A DNA stretch of 64,000 nucleotides, from positions 1 to 64,000 of the forward strand of contig NZ_CP050314.1 in NCBI RefSeq assembly GCF_011765625.1, in the 5' to 3' direction. Origin of the DNA: Shewanella aestuarii. GTDB lineage: Bacteria; Pseudomonadota; Gammaproteobacteria; Enterobacterales; Shewanellaceae. Shown one piece after another: positions 26,833 through 38,300 of this stretch. Numbering within the stretch: the first letter of the stretch is position 1; the number at the start of each line of letters is the position of its first letter. The notes beneath the pieces are model-generated. The model was not told the origin of the DNA. It saw only the letters and a program-made list of their open reading frames with translations, and searched no databases. A program made the position numbers and the translations under genes.

Positions 26833-26878
26833 CTGTATGGGTATACAGTATTTTAGGGCGGGTGCGGAAGAATGTCAA
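26833..26878 (-). promoter_or_regulatory. LexA-controlled promoter of the UmuD-like gene
   Basis: On the minus strand: -35 TTGACA (26878-26873), 17-base spacer, -10 TAAAAT (26855-26850), immediately followed by the SOS box CTGTATACCCATACAG (26848-26833), which fits CTGT-N8-ACAG exactly. The box covers the transcription start region. Confidence 0.85.
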
Positions 26879-26947
26879 AATACTAAAATGACAACATTTG
26901 ATTGGTGCAATGTAAAAGCCTCACAGGGTTATGAGGCTTGTATCTGT

Positions 26948-27595
26948 TTAGGCTATTGTGTGACGATGTATAGATTTTAACGAGTTAATTAACGCCTCAG
27001 GCGTCAGTTGAGGCATGTTATTGATATATTGGCTTATCGCTAAATGACTTAACATTAGCGCATCATAAGCTGAGATGGGTACACCTTTCATGGGTTTATT
27101 GGCTTCAAATATCGATACAAAAACGTTCATCGTATTGTCACGTTGATTTTGCTGCCATTTGATATTAAAACCTTTATTTTTTTGCACTCCATGAGCCTTA
27201 CCTTCAAAACCTTCACGAATCCCTAGTAGTACGGCGATAACAGGTAATAATTCCGTTTTTGTTATTTGAACTGAAGTTTTATCTTGCCAATTAAATTTGC
27301 GTTCACCTATAGAGTTGGCTCCTTCGAGCATCACGGTATGCCAACCGCCTTGTGTAATCGACGGTTTAAGTTCAATAGCGGCCTTCGTGCCATGACATTT
27401 TAGATTGAAGTATGGGTCGAATTGACCAGAGTAGCGCGGTTCTTGATTATTATGTTGTTGATTATTGCTAGGCAGGTGAGCAACATTATTCTGATAAAGT
27501 TGCTCTTGTGCTTGATAGCCGCTCATCGGTTGAGGTTCAGGATGGTCATTAGGATGTACAGGATTTTGATAATATTGATTTTGAAACATAGACAC
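26948..27595 (-). CDS. hypothetical protein with Q/N-rich tail
   Basis: 215 aa. Residues 1-60 are Gln/Asn/Pro-rich and disordered. The rest is a compact alpha/beta domain (AAIELKPSITQGGWHTVMLEGA ... FNWQDKTSVQITKTELLPVIAVLLG) that reminds me of Whirly/PUR-type single-strand-binding folds, a weak impression only. Monocistronic, opposite in direction to the following genes. Confidence 0.6.
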   Translation of the reverse strand: MSMFQNQYYQNPVHPNDHPEPQPMSGYQAQEQLYQNNVAHLPSNNQQHNNQEPRYSGQFDPYFNLKCHGTKAAIELKPSITQGGWHTVMLEGANSIGERKFNWQDKTSVQITKTELLPVIAVLLGIREGFEGKAHGVQKNKGFNIKWQQNQRDNTMNVFVSIFEANKPMKGVPISAYDALMLSHLAISQYINNMPQLTPEALINSLKSIHRHTIA

Positions 27596-27974
27596 CTCGA
27601 TTTTTCTTTATGAATTAATCAATTTTTGCATGAGATGTAAATTCGGCAACTGAGTGCGTGTTAAGGGCTCAAGTAAAGATCAATTGGATTGGTGTTAATC
27701 ATGTTTGTTTTGCATTTTTAATCATTATGGATAGTGTTAGCATGTAAATTCTTGTATGGTTGTAGCGCAGTTTGTTGTAGTTTCAATATTTTCTCGCCGA
27801 TAATCCTCTAACTTTTTATATTCAACACGACACTCATCCGACCAGTAGGGTGGGTAAGGTGTGAGAGAATGAATATACGTGGTTTTTGTCACTTTTTCAG
27901 AAATCTGTTGATTATTACTTTATGGGTTAATTTCTACGGAAATATTTATAAAGTTATAGGATTAGGGTGTTTCT
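27596..27974. other. intergenic region with possible 51-aa ORF
   Basis: Contains the start regions of the flanking genes. A minus-strand frame from GTG 27892 to TAA 27737 would encode 51 aa (containing TPYPPYWSDECR and YKKLEDYRREN), which looks protein-like but has no ribosome site. No other structure was noticed. Confidence 0.35.
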
Positions 27975-28337
27975 ATGGGTTTAACTAGCTTATCTTCACA
28001 CAGATTGAAAGAGGCTACTTTTTTAAAAAGTATTTCTTTGCCGTTGAGTTCTGCGGCTTATAAAGGCTTCTCTTTATTTTGTGAAGAACCAAAAACCATA
28101 CATCAGGTACAGCAAATATACGTTATGCCTTCTGATTGGCAAGAAAATGAAGCTGGAAGTCGAGTTGAACCATTAGCTCACATACATTATTTTGTAGGCG
28201 CTCAACGAGTAGTTGTGAAATCATTTGAACCATCAAAATTCGATATTAGTTTAAGTGTAGAAGAGTTTAAACACCTGTTTAGAGAGCAGTTAGTATCTTC
28301 GTCTCAATTCGAAACGCCTTTAGCGTTACATCATTAA
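27975..28337 (+). CDS. hypothetical protein
   Basis: 120 aa, not recognised. Soluble, beta-rich; no signal peptide. Followed within 20 bases by a clear terminator, so it is transcribed alone. A weak SD (TTAGGG) precedes the ATG. Confidence 0.55.
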   Translation: MGLTSLSSHRLKEATFLKSISLPLSSAAYKGFSLFCEEPKTIHQVQQIYVMPSDWQENEAGSRVEPLAHIHYFVGAQRVVVKSFEPSKFDISLSVEEFKHLFREQLVSSSQFETPLALHH

Positions 28338-28351
28338 AACATATCTAAGCT

Positions 28352-28376
28352 AAAAGCGGCAAATGCCGCTTTTTTT
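28352..28376 (+). terminator. intrinsic terminator
   Basis: AAAGCGGCA/TGCCGCTTT stem with a 2-base loop, followed by a run of Ts ending at 28376: a canonical rho-independent terminator. Confidence 0.9.
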
Positions 28377-28428
28377 GTGTCTAAAAATTGTAATTCTTAG
28401 CTAAAGAGTATTTAAGCGATTCTTACAT

Positions 28429-29142
28429 ATGGGGTATTATAAACTTTCATTCAGAGACAGGGATACTACTTTGCCAGCTATTATATCTAAACTTCTTAGC
28501 AGTGTTCTGCGAAAAACAACTGAATTAGAATCGATTGGTTATGAGTTAATATCTGAGGGGGAATTTATTTCTCCTATGAATGAAGATTTAGGCTCTTTGA
28601 ATGAGGGAAATGCTATCCCTGATGCTGTGTATCAAATTTTAGAGCACACCTTGAAAGCTGAGGGTTGTTTAATTGTTTATATAAGTAATGAATGCGTTGC
28701 CAACTTTGATTATAAACTGGTTCCAATTCCGGATGGTTTTCTTCCAACGACTGTTTCAGCTCAAATAACAAGTGCTGTAGTTAAAACAGACTATCGAAAT
28801 TTTGGTATAGCGACTGATGCTTATAGATATCTCACGAGACATAGATGTGTGGTGAGCGATATGTCTCAAACAGAATACGGCGCACAACTTTGGCATACAA
28901 AAATTAGTGAGCATAACGATCTCACTGTCGCTGTTATTGATTCTTTTGGCGAACCGTCTGCCGCTTATAGAACTGATCAAATAGGGCAAATTATTCCTTA
29001 CCGTTACCAAGGAGTCATTTGCCCTACTACCGTATGGGGATGGGAAGAACCAGATCCACGTTATCAGTCTGCAGTTTTAGACTTTGAACCATCACTCTCG
29101 AATAGTTGTTCTAATATAGTTTTAGTCGCAAAAGAAGTTTAG
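28429..29142 (+). CDS. hypothetical protein, possibly GNAT-like
   Basis: 237 aa. The segment FGIATDAYRYLTRHRCVVSDMSQTEYGAQLWHTKI resembles the acetyltransferase-type pattern seen in some phage proteins (iSD..qT.ga..lW). That is the only hint of function. No ribosome site is evident at ATG 28429. Confidence 0.5.
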   Translation: MGYYKLSFRDRDTTLPAIISKLLSSVLRKTTELESIGYELISEGEFISPMNEDLGSLNEGNAIPDAVYQILEHTLKAEGCLIVYISNECVANFDYKLVPIPDGFLPTTVSAQITSAVVKTDYRNFGIATDAYRYLTRHRCVVSDMSQTEYGAQLWHTKISEHNDLTVAVIDSFGEPSAAYRTDQIGQIIPYRYQGVICPTTVWGWEEPDPRYQSAVLDFEPSLSNSCSNIVLVAKEV

Positions 29143-29302
29143 ATTAACTAAAAGCAAGAATGTTGGTCAAAAAACAACCTAGTCAAGCCCATTTATGAAA
29201 TCCGCTATTTTAGCGTGACGAAATCGAACACCTTATTTTAACCGTAAAATTTCCAGCTCTATAAAATAACGAATGGGAAATCGTATTTTATGGAGAATTA
29301 GG

Positions 29303-32300
29303 ATGAACAGGTTACTAACGTTTTGCTGCTTGATGTTGTTAATGTTAAGCGGTGGTAGTTTAGCTAGCACTAATACTTTATTGCCTGACATTAAGGCGTT
29401 AGCGTTAGATAAATTAGTGTTAGATAGAACGGGCCAACCTATAACTGTCTTTGAAACACCGCCTATTATGAACTCAAAGGGTGAAGTTGCTAAAGGCATG
29501 ACAGAAATCATCCTAAGTCTTGACTCGACGGCAAAAAATTCACTTATTGTTCAAGGTAAAACCTTATCGCCAGGAGGAACGTTAAATGTTGTAATTGATT
29601 TAACTGCTACCAATGGCGTCATAAAAATTCCCGCATATCCAGCTAAATCAGGTATTAGTGGTTTAGATGAATATAAAATCGATATTCCGAAAGTTACAGC
29701 GCAATTATGTTCAGATGAATATACATACGATCAGGCCAATAACGTTTGCCTCAAGGTTGAGACGACCAATTTAATCTATACATGTCCAAATCAAAGCTGG
29801 AAAGCTACCGGTGATTTGAGAAACTGTACGCAAGAAACAACCATTGCAAAAGAAAACTGTCCGACTGGATATGTTTCAAATGGCAATGGCACTTGTACTA
29901 AGACAGAATATCAAGCCACATTACCTAAGTGTGAATCTGGTTATTCATATTCAACAACGAATAAACGCTGCGAAAAAACATTAACAGAATCAGCTTATAA
30001 AACGTGTAGCGATCCAACTTATAGCTATAACTCAGCAACAAATGATTGTCGTAAAACAATAACGCAATCAGTAAATTACGATTGTCCAACTGGATATAAC
30101 TACAATAGTACATTAAAGAAGTGTGAAAGAACCTTAACTGCAACTGCAAGTAAGGTATGTTCGACCGGCTATACCTATTCAGCAACAAATAATCGATGTG
30201 AAAAGCCAACATCAATTGACGCTACACCAGTATGTACCAGCGGTTACACGTATAACGGTACGACCAAGCGTTGTGAACAGACGTTAACCGAATCTGCTAA
30301 TAAAGTTTGTTCGGCAGGTTTTACATATTCTGCAGGAAACAATCGTTGTGAAAAGACCACGACAGCGAATGCATCAATAGTTTGCCCAAGCACTTATTCA
30401 TACAACAGTACGACCAAGCGTTGTGAGAAAACACTCACAGAATCAGCTAATAAAGTATGTTCAACTGGATATACGTTCTCATCAACTAATAATCGTTGTG
30501 AAAAGACTACAACGGTAAATGCAACACCAGTATGTACCAGCGGCTACACGTATAACGGCACCACCAAGCGTTGTGAACAGACATTAACCGAATCAGCTAA
30601 TAAAGTTTGTTCGGCTGGTTTTACATATTCCGCAGGAAATAACCGTTGTGAAAAGACTACGACAGCGAATGCATCAATAGTTTGCCCAAGCACTTATTCA
30701 TACAACAGTACGACTAAGCGTTGTGAGAAAACATTAACAGAATCAGCTAATAAAGTATGTTCTGCTGGTTTTACCTACTCATCAGCTAACAATCGTTGTG
30801 AAAAGACCACAACGGCTAATGCAACTCCTGTTTGTTCGAGTGGTTATTCGTATAACTCAACAGCAAAGCGTTGTGAAAAAACGTTAACAGAATCAGCTAA
30901 TAAAGTTTGTTCGGCTGGTTTTACTTACTCATCAGCTAATAATCGTTGTGAAAAGACCACAACAACGAATGCATCAATAGTTTGCCCAAGCACTTATTCT
31001 TATAACAGCACAACCAAACTTTGTGAGAAGCTTGATACTTTATCAGCGGGCAAAGTATGTGCGATTGGGTATACATATTCAGCGACCAATGATCGTTGTG
31101 AAAAAACCACTACGACTAATGCAACTCCAGTTTGTTCGAGTGGATATACATATAACTCAACGGCAAGCCGTTGTGAGAAAACGTTAACTGAAACAGCTAA
31201 TAAAGTATGTTCTGCTGGTTTTACTTACTCATCAACTAATAATCGTTGTGAAAAAATTACTAACACCACGCCAAGCAAAACCTGTCCATCGGGATATACA
31301 TTTTCGGCAACCAATAATCGCTGTGAAAAAACAGAAACCGTTGCCGCAAATCCAACTTGTCAGGCGGGATATTCTTATTCAACAACAAATAAGCGCTGCG
31401 AAAAAACAGAAACGGTCAGTGCTTCAAAGGTGTGTGGTGCTGGATATGCTTATGTAAGTGCAAATGACCGTTGTGAAAAGACTACCACTATTACTGCTAA
31501 CATTGTGTGTGCCACTGGATACACTTATTCATCGACCAATAAGCGCTGTGAAAAAACAGAAACGGTCAGTGCTTCAAAGGTGTGTGCTTCTGGATATACC
31601 TACTCATCAGCTAATAATCGCTGTGAAAAAACAACAACTATAGCAGCAACTAAAGTGTGTGCTTCTGGATATACCTACTCATCAGCCAATAATCGCTGTG
31701 AAAAAACAACAACTGTAGCTGCATCTAAGGTGTGTGCCACTGGATATACTTATTCTTCAGCTAATAATCGCTGTGAAAAAACGACAACTGTAGCTGCATC
31801 TAAAGTATGTGCCACTGGATATACATTTAAAAATGATCGTTGTGAGAAGACTACAACGGTTGATGCGAGTAAGGTGTGTGCCTCTGGATATACTTACAAT
31901 GCTACGTACAGTCGATGCGAAAAAACCATCACAGTATCAGCAAGTAAGGTGTGCGCGTCAGGATATTCTTACTCTGAAACAAATGACCGCTGTGAGAAGG
32001 CTACAACAGTTGTAGCAACTAAGTCATGTCCTACAGGATATTCAGATATCTCAGGGCAATGTACAAAAGTAACCTCTGTAGCCCGCCCTTCGGTTTGTCC
32101 ATCAGGTTATACTTATTTTAATTCCACAACTTGTCAAAAAACATCTTGGGTCTTTGATGCTGATTACGATCCTGGCTATGGCATCATGGTTTTCAATCCG
32201 GAGGATAATTATTATTGGATTGCAGAACCCAATGGCGGTAGCAGATATACCAGTGCAATATATTGTTTTAGCACACCAGCACAGACAAGTTCTACCTCAA

Positions 32301-35300
32301 CGGGTAACTGTAGAGCCCTTGGGTATTATGATTTAGACATTGAAATGACGTACAATAGCAAAACACAGAATGGTTTTGTTAAGAAAACGGACCTAAAAAG
32401 CAAGGTAGATGGTTCATGTGCATCAGGTTACACACTAAACACATCAACAAATCAATGTGATAAAACAGAAGTAACATCATATCTTTATAGCTGTAGCGCT
32501 GGATTTACTTTAAGTGGTACGGTGTGTAATAAATTCGAAACCCAAGCGTTTTCTTATCAATGTAACACTGGTTATACGTTATCAGGTTCAACGTGTTCAA
32601 AGCTAGAAACGGCTAACTTTTCATACAGCTGTAGTACGGGTTATACGCTAAGTGGAAGCTCTTGTTCCAAGCTAGAAACTCAGGCGTTTACCTATTCATG
32701 TAGTGCGGGTTATACGCTAAGTGGAAGCTCTTGTTCTAAGCTAGAAACTCAGGCGTTTACATACTCATGTGGTACAGGATATACGCTAAGTGGCAGCTCA
32801 TGTTCTAAGCTAGAAACTCAGGCGTTTTCGTACTCATGTGGTACAGGATATACGCTAAGTGGAAGCTCATGTTCTAAGCTAGAAACTCAGGCGTTTTCAT
32901 ACTCATGTGGTACAGGATATACGCTAAGTGGAAGCTCATGTTCAAGACTATTGACGCAACCTAATACCTATTCATGTAGTGCGGGTTATACATTAAGCGG
33001 CAGCTCATGTTCTAAGCTAGAAACTCAGGCGTTTACATATTCATGTGGTACGGGTTATACATTAAGCGGAAGTACCTGTTCTAAATTACTCACTCAAGCT
33101 AACACATATAGCTGTGATTCAGGTTATACCTTATCAGGGTCATCGTGTTCGAGATTAGTGACCCAATCATATTCAAATGTATGTAGCGCAGGGTATACGT
33201 TAAGTGGTTCAACTTGTACTAAATTAGAAACCCAAGCGTTTTCTTATCAATGTAACACTGGTTATACGCTATCCGGTTCAACGTGTTCTAAATTGGTCAC
33301 ACAATCAAATACGTGGAGCTGTAGCGCAGGCTTTACGTTAAGTGGGTCAACTTGTTCAAAGTTTGAAACGGATTCATACACGTATGGATGTCCACCAACA
33401 TACACTACAAATGGTTCGACATGTTCTAAATTACTTACTGAGCCAAATACTTATAGCTGTAGCGCAGGGTATACGTTAAGTGGTTCAACTTGTACAAAAT
33501 TTGAAACTCAGGCGTTTTCTTATCAATGTAACACTGGTTATACGCTATCCGGTTCAACGTGTTCTAAATTGGTCACACAATCAAATACGTGGAGCTGTAG
33601 CACTGGTTTTACGTTAAGTGGTTCAACTTGTACAAAGTTTGAAACTCAGGCGTTTGTTTACCAATGCGGAGATGCAAGTTACACGTTATCGGGTTCGACG
33701 TGTTCTAAATTACTGACTGAGCCAAATACTTATAGTTGTAGCGCAGGGTATACGTTGAGTGGCTCAACTTGTACAAAATTTGAAACTCAGGCGTTTTCTT
33801 ATCAATGTAACACTGGTTATACGTTATCCGGTTCAACGTGTTCTAAATTAGTTACTCAAGCAAATACGTGGAGCTGTAGCACAGGTTTTACGTTAAGTGG
33901 TTCAACTTGTACAAAGTTTGAAACTCAGGCGTTTGTTTACCAATGCGGAGATGCAAGTTACACGTTATCGGGTTCGACGTGTTCTAAATTACTGACTGAG
34001 CCAAATACTTATAGCTGTAGCGCAGGGTATACGTTAAGTGGTTCAACTTGTACAAAATTTGAAACTCAGGCGTTTTCTTATCAATGTGGAGATGCTAGCT
34101 ATACGTTGTCGGGCTCAATGTGTTCTAAGCTAATATTCGTTTCAAATACATGGAGTTGTCCGGCAAACACTAATTTATCGGGTGATAAGTGTTTGGGTAC
34201 AGATATCAAAGCATTTACCTATAGCTGTCCTGCTAACTATACAAATCATAACAATGGATCATGTAGTCTTTATCAATCACAGGGTTATACATTGTCATGT
34301 CCTGATAGCACTTATACCCCAAATCAAAGTACGGAAATTTGTGAGAAGGTACTAAAGGCCGCACATATTTATAAGTGTAACGATCCAAAATATACACTTA
34401 ATGGAAGTAGCTGTTCATTGTTATTAACGGCCACTGAAGAATGGATTTGTGGAGATTTAACATATAACAAGATCTCTGAAACTCAGTGTCGTCGTTTAAC
34501 CGATGCAGATCTAACAGGTAAATGTCCTGCAAACTATGTTAGAAATGACAATATTTGTACGTTGACATCAAAAGTGCCGCAACTTGAAAGCTGTAGCGAA
34601 ACCTATAAACGCAACGGTGCCGAGTGTGAGCGAGATGTATTCAAGGCGGCTAGTTGTGCAGATGGTTTATTAACGCCATCCTCATGTATTTGCCCTACGG
34701 GTACTACGCTGAACGAAAATACCTACATGTGTGAAGGGGTAGAAAAATCAGCGGTCATTAAAAGTTGTCCTAGTAGTTACGATTTGGTCAATGGTCAATG
34801 TGAATATCAGCATCAAGTCGGTGTTGTGTATGACTATTGCGCTACAGGCATGACATCAAGTGGGTCAAACTGCTTATTGAGTGTGTCAATTCCTGCCACA
34901 CAATCGTGTAACTCACCTTATGCCAACATTTCAGGTAAATGCCAGTACACAGATACACTACCAGCCGGTGTTGGCGGTGGAGACGTAGAGGCGAAATCAT
35001 TTGAAGGTAAATTCATATCTGAAACATCAGCTGCAACATTGGAAAATCTAGCTTTCGATGCGGTAGTAAGTGATGTCAATGAAATAGCTGTCGATGTCGC
35101 TGGTGGTTGTCGATTAGTAACAACTGAAATGCTTGCAAAAGGTCCGATAAAAAAAGGGGATGTACCTTGTGCGCTAATTTGGAAGGATTTACCCGATGGT
35201 CTTAGTGGTAAAGACAATAAGATAACGGGTATTTTTAACGCTGCAGGTCAGCAAAAAATTGGTTATCAATTAAAGTCATTTAACGGATCTTCTGGAACAC

Positions 35301-38300
35301 CATTTATCGTGTCAGAAGGTGAAATTGTTGTCGAAGTTTCAATGCCTGAAAAGCCTGAGATTACAGATATTACAACACGTATGATGAACAAAGTTGTTCG
35401 CGGATTTGACGTTTATAACTATGACGCAGCGAGCAAAATTAATTTAACGACTGTGCTTGTGGACCCCAAAGTTTATGAGCAGGTTGTCGAGATTGAAGGG
35501 CTTGGATCATGTACCGTTCCGGCTAATGCGTCATCTTGTAATATCTACAGTGACCAATCATTTGAGCGTGACGAAAATAATCTGCAATTTACTTCATCGT
35601 TCAAGGTTTGGGGTAATAGTAAAATTGGAGGATGGGATAAGGCAGATTTAACGCCTAAAAACTGGAACATTAAACATGATTTTAGGGGGCCCAAAATTGC
35701 CTTTACAGAATTTAATGACAAAAAAGCGAACCCGCCTATTGTCAATGAAGAACTAGGTTTCCCAGTTATCGTCAACGGTGGTGAAGGTGCTATTGGTATT
35801 GTTAACTTCCGTGATGAGGTTGCGCTTGAAGATCGCTGGTGGAGACCAACAAAAGTAGACTTGGAGTTCATATCAGACGATGGCAAAAAAAGCGTCAACA
35901 TGATTAATGTGAATGGAATGGATGTGTTATTTGATGTACCACAAAGCAAAGATGGAGCGATAACATTATCTAACTATAAAGTTTTAGAGCATGTTGATGC
36001 GAATGGTTATCCATTCATGATGACGACGTTAACACCTGGAGTCTATAACGTAAAAGTAACGGCGAAAGATGCCTTTAACAATACGTCTGTGACAAATATT
36101 CAGCAGATTAAAGTCGATACACCAGCGCCACAAATTAAGGTGTTCAACAAAAAAGCCATGCTTAGCGGTAACAATACGCCGTCTGTTGTCATGATTGATG
36201 ATTTAATGGTTGTAGCTCATAACGGTTTTGAAGGTGATACCAAAATTACCAGCGTCAAAATTGATGGTCGAGAAGCGAGATCTATTAATAACGATGAACA
36301 TTTCAAATTGTTAACCGGTGATGGGTTTGATTTAATTGCAAGTCAACCCTATGAATTGGTCGTTGAAGCGCAAGATTCAGATGGTGTTACAACGCAATCA
36401 ACCATTCATTTTAATTACTTGCAAATGGAATTTAATTTCCAACGTAAACCACAAACTGTTATTCAATTAGTTGAAGATGTTGGCCTAGTTGTCAGCCGAA
36501 CCAAAGGGCTACGTTGTGATATTTACGGAACGAAAGCGGCGGCTGCGCTAGCTGCGAATGATATGAATCATGCGTGTTATATCGAGTGGTCGCAGTTACC
36601 GCAAGGCATGAGTGCTGAAAGTAATAGTTTTCAAGCTACGGCCAAAGGTGGTGTAAGCGATTTGGGTATGAATACGGCAGAATTTACAGCCTATATCGTA
36701 AACAAAGAAGGTAAGGCCAGTGTAGTAAGTAAAGATGCCGTAACATTTGAATCCATTGCGCCAAGTCCAATTACATTAACACTAGATGACCGTCTCAAAT
36801 TAGCAGATGGTATTTATAGTATTTCTGTACTTGATAGACAAATTGGAAGGTATCAAGGTACGTCATCTCGCGCTAATGTTGATATTGATTTATCGACTGA
36901 CGCTGGAGATAGCAAGCAATATAAGCATAATCAATTGCCTTTTGGTGAAACTCAGAACTTCTCTGCTTATGCGGATAAATTGGGTGAAGCGAACTTATGG
37001 GATCGAGTGCCATATACTTTGAAAGGCTCTTATAGACTTGCGCCTGAGAAGTCCACAACGATTAATTTTGACCTTGTTGTTACACCGCATCCTTATATGC
37101 AAGTGTTAATGGAATTGGACGATACTCGTTATGCGTCTACTGAAAAGATTAATGCGACTATCAGTTTAGGTGTTAAGAATAATCTGACAAATACGTTTGA
37201 TTACAACATCGAGACAATGGGAACCGCTTGGGATGTGTATTTGGCCTTTAAAAATGGCACTGACTATGAACCAATTTCAGAAGCAATTCAGATAGGAAGT
37301 GACGGTAAAGGCGTACTTCAAATAGACGCTGACATTATCTTTAATAGAAATGAAGCTGTATATGCGGTAGCTGAAGCGCGTTCGCCATTCCCTGAAATTG
37401 AGATTGTTCGCGTATCTATCCCACGCAGCATTTCAGTTGTGAAGGGAACAGCCGTTGATGGTGAAATTGTTTCTAGGGTAGTCCACTCACGTATACCTGC
37501 TGCATTCGATTTACGATTTGACACTCAATCGTTCCAAGACTTTATGGTTATGGGTGAAATAAAATGGCAGCGTGACATCGGTGGTGTTTGGACCGATATG
37601 ACAGAGTTAACCGGTCGTCAATATGTATCTGTTAAATCTGTAGAGCCTGAAACCATTGATGTGCGAGCGGTTATCACTAACAAGGTTACGGGTGCCATAA
37701 CAGAAACAGAAAAGCTTAGACTCATATCATTTGATACGCCAAAGTTGCGAGTCGATGGTGTAACTCAAGCGATTGCTGGACAGTCAATTGAACTCACTGC
37801 AGTAGATATCAGTGGTGGTGATCAATCTGGCGGGTTAATTGTTGAATGGTCTACTGACGGTGAAATATGGGAAAAAGGAGATGAAACGTACATTGTCAAC
37901 GTTGAAGAGTCGAGTTTACGTATTCATGCCAGAATGAAATATGCGAACACGGCAGATGACATTAATCAGGGGCAGTGGTCAACGGCGGTTAAGTACATTT
38001 CGGTCACTAAGCCTAAACCGATGACCATGAGCGTAGTTAGACCAAGTATGGCTGAAGTTAATACTGAAATATCGTTGAAAATGATGGTATCTAATCCATT
38101 TGAATCTACAGGTATTGCGCTATTAACTGAATGGTTATTACCTGATGGCAGCATTATAAATGATGAAAAGGAAATCACTTATACGCTTCAAGAAAGTGAT
38201 TTAGACGATGCTAACAGAGTCACTTTTATTGCAAAGGCTTGGTTGGACGGTTTTAAAGACGTCACACTAGGAGAGGCTAATGCGGTGATGAATACATTTA

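Noticed and set aside
31248..32336. Plus-strand short frames inside the giant gene
   Set aside because: Shadows of the repeat; the main frame is continuous with signal peptide and terminator.
29708..34945. CRISPR-like or satellite array
   Set aside because: The periodic 75- and 69-base units stay in one reading frame and encode cysteine repeats; there are no unique spacers between identical repeats.
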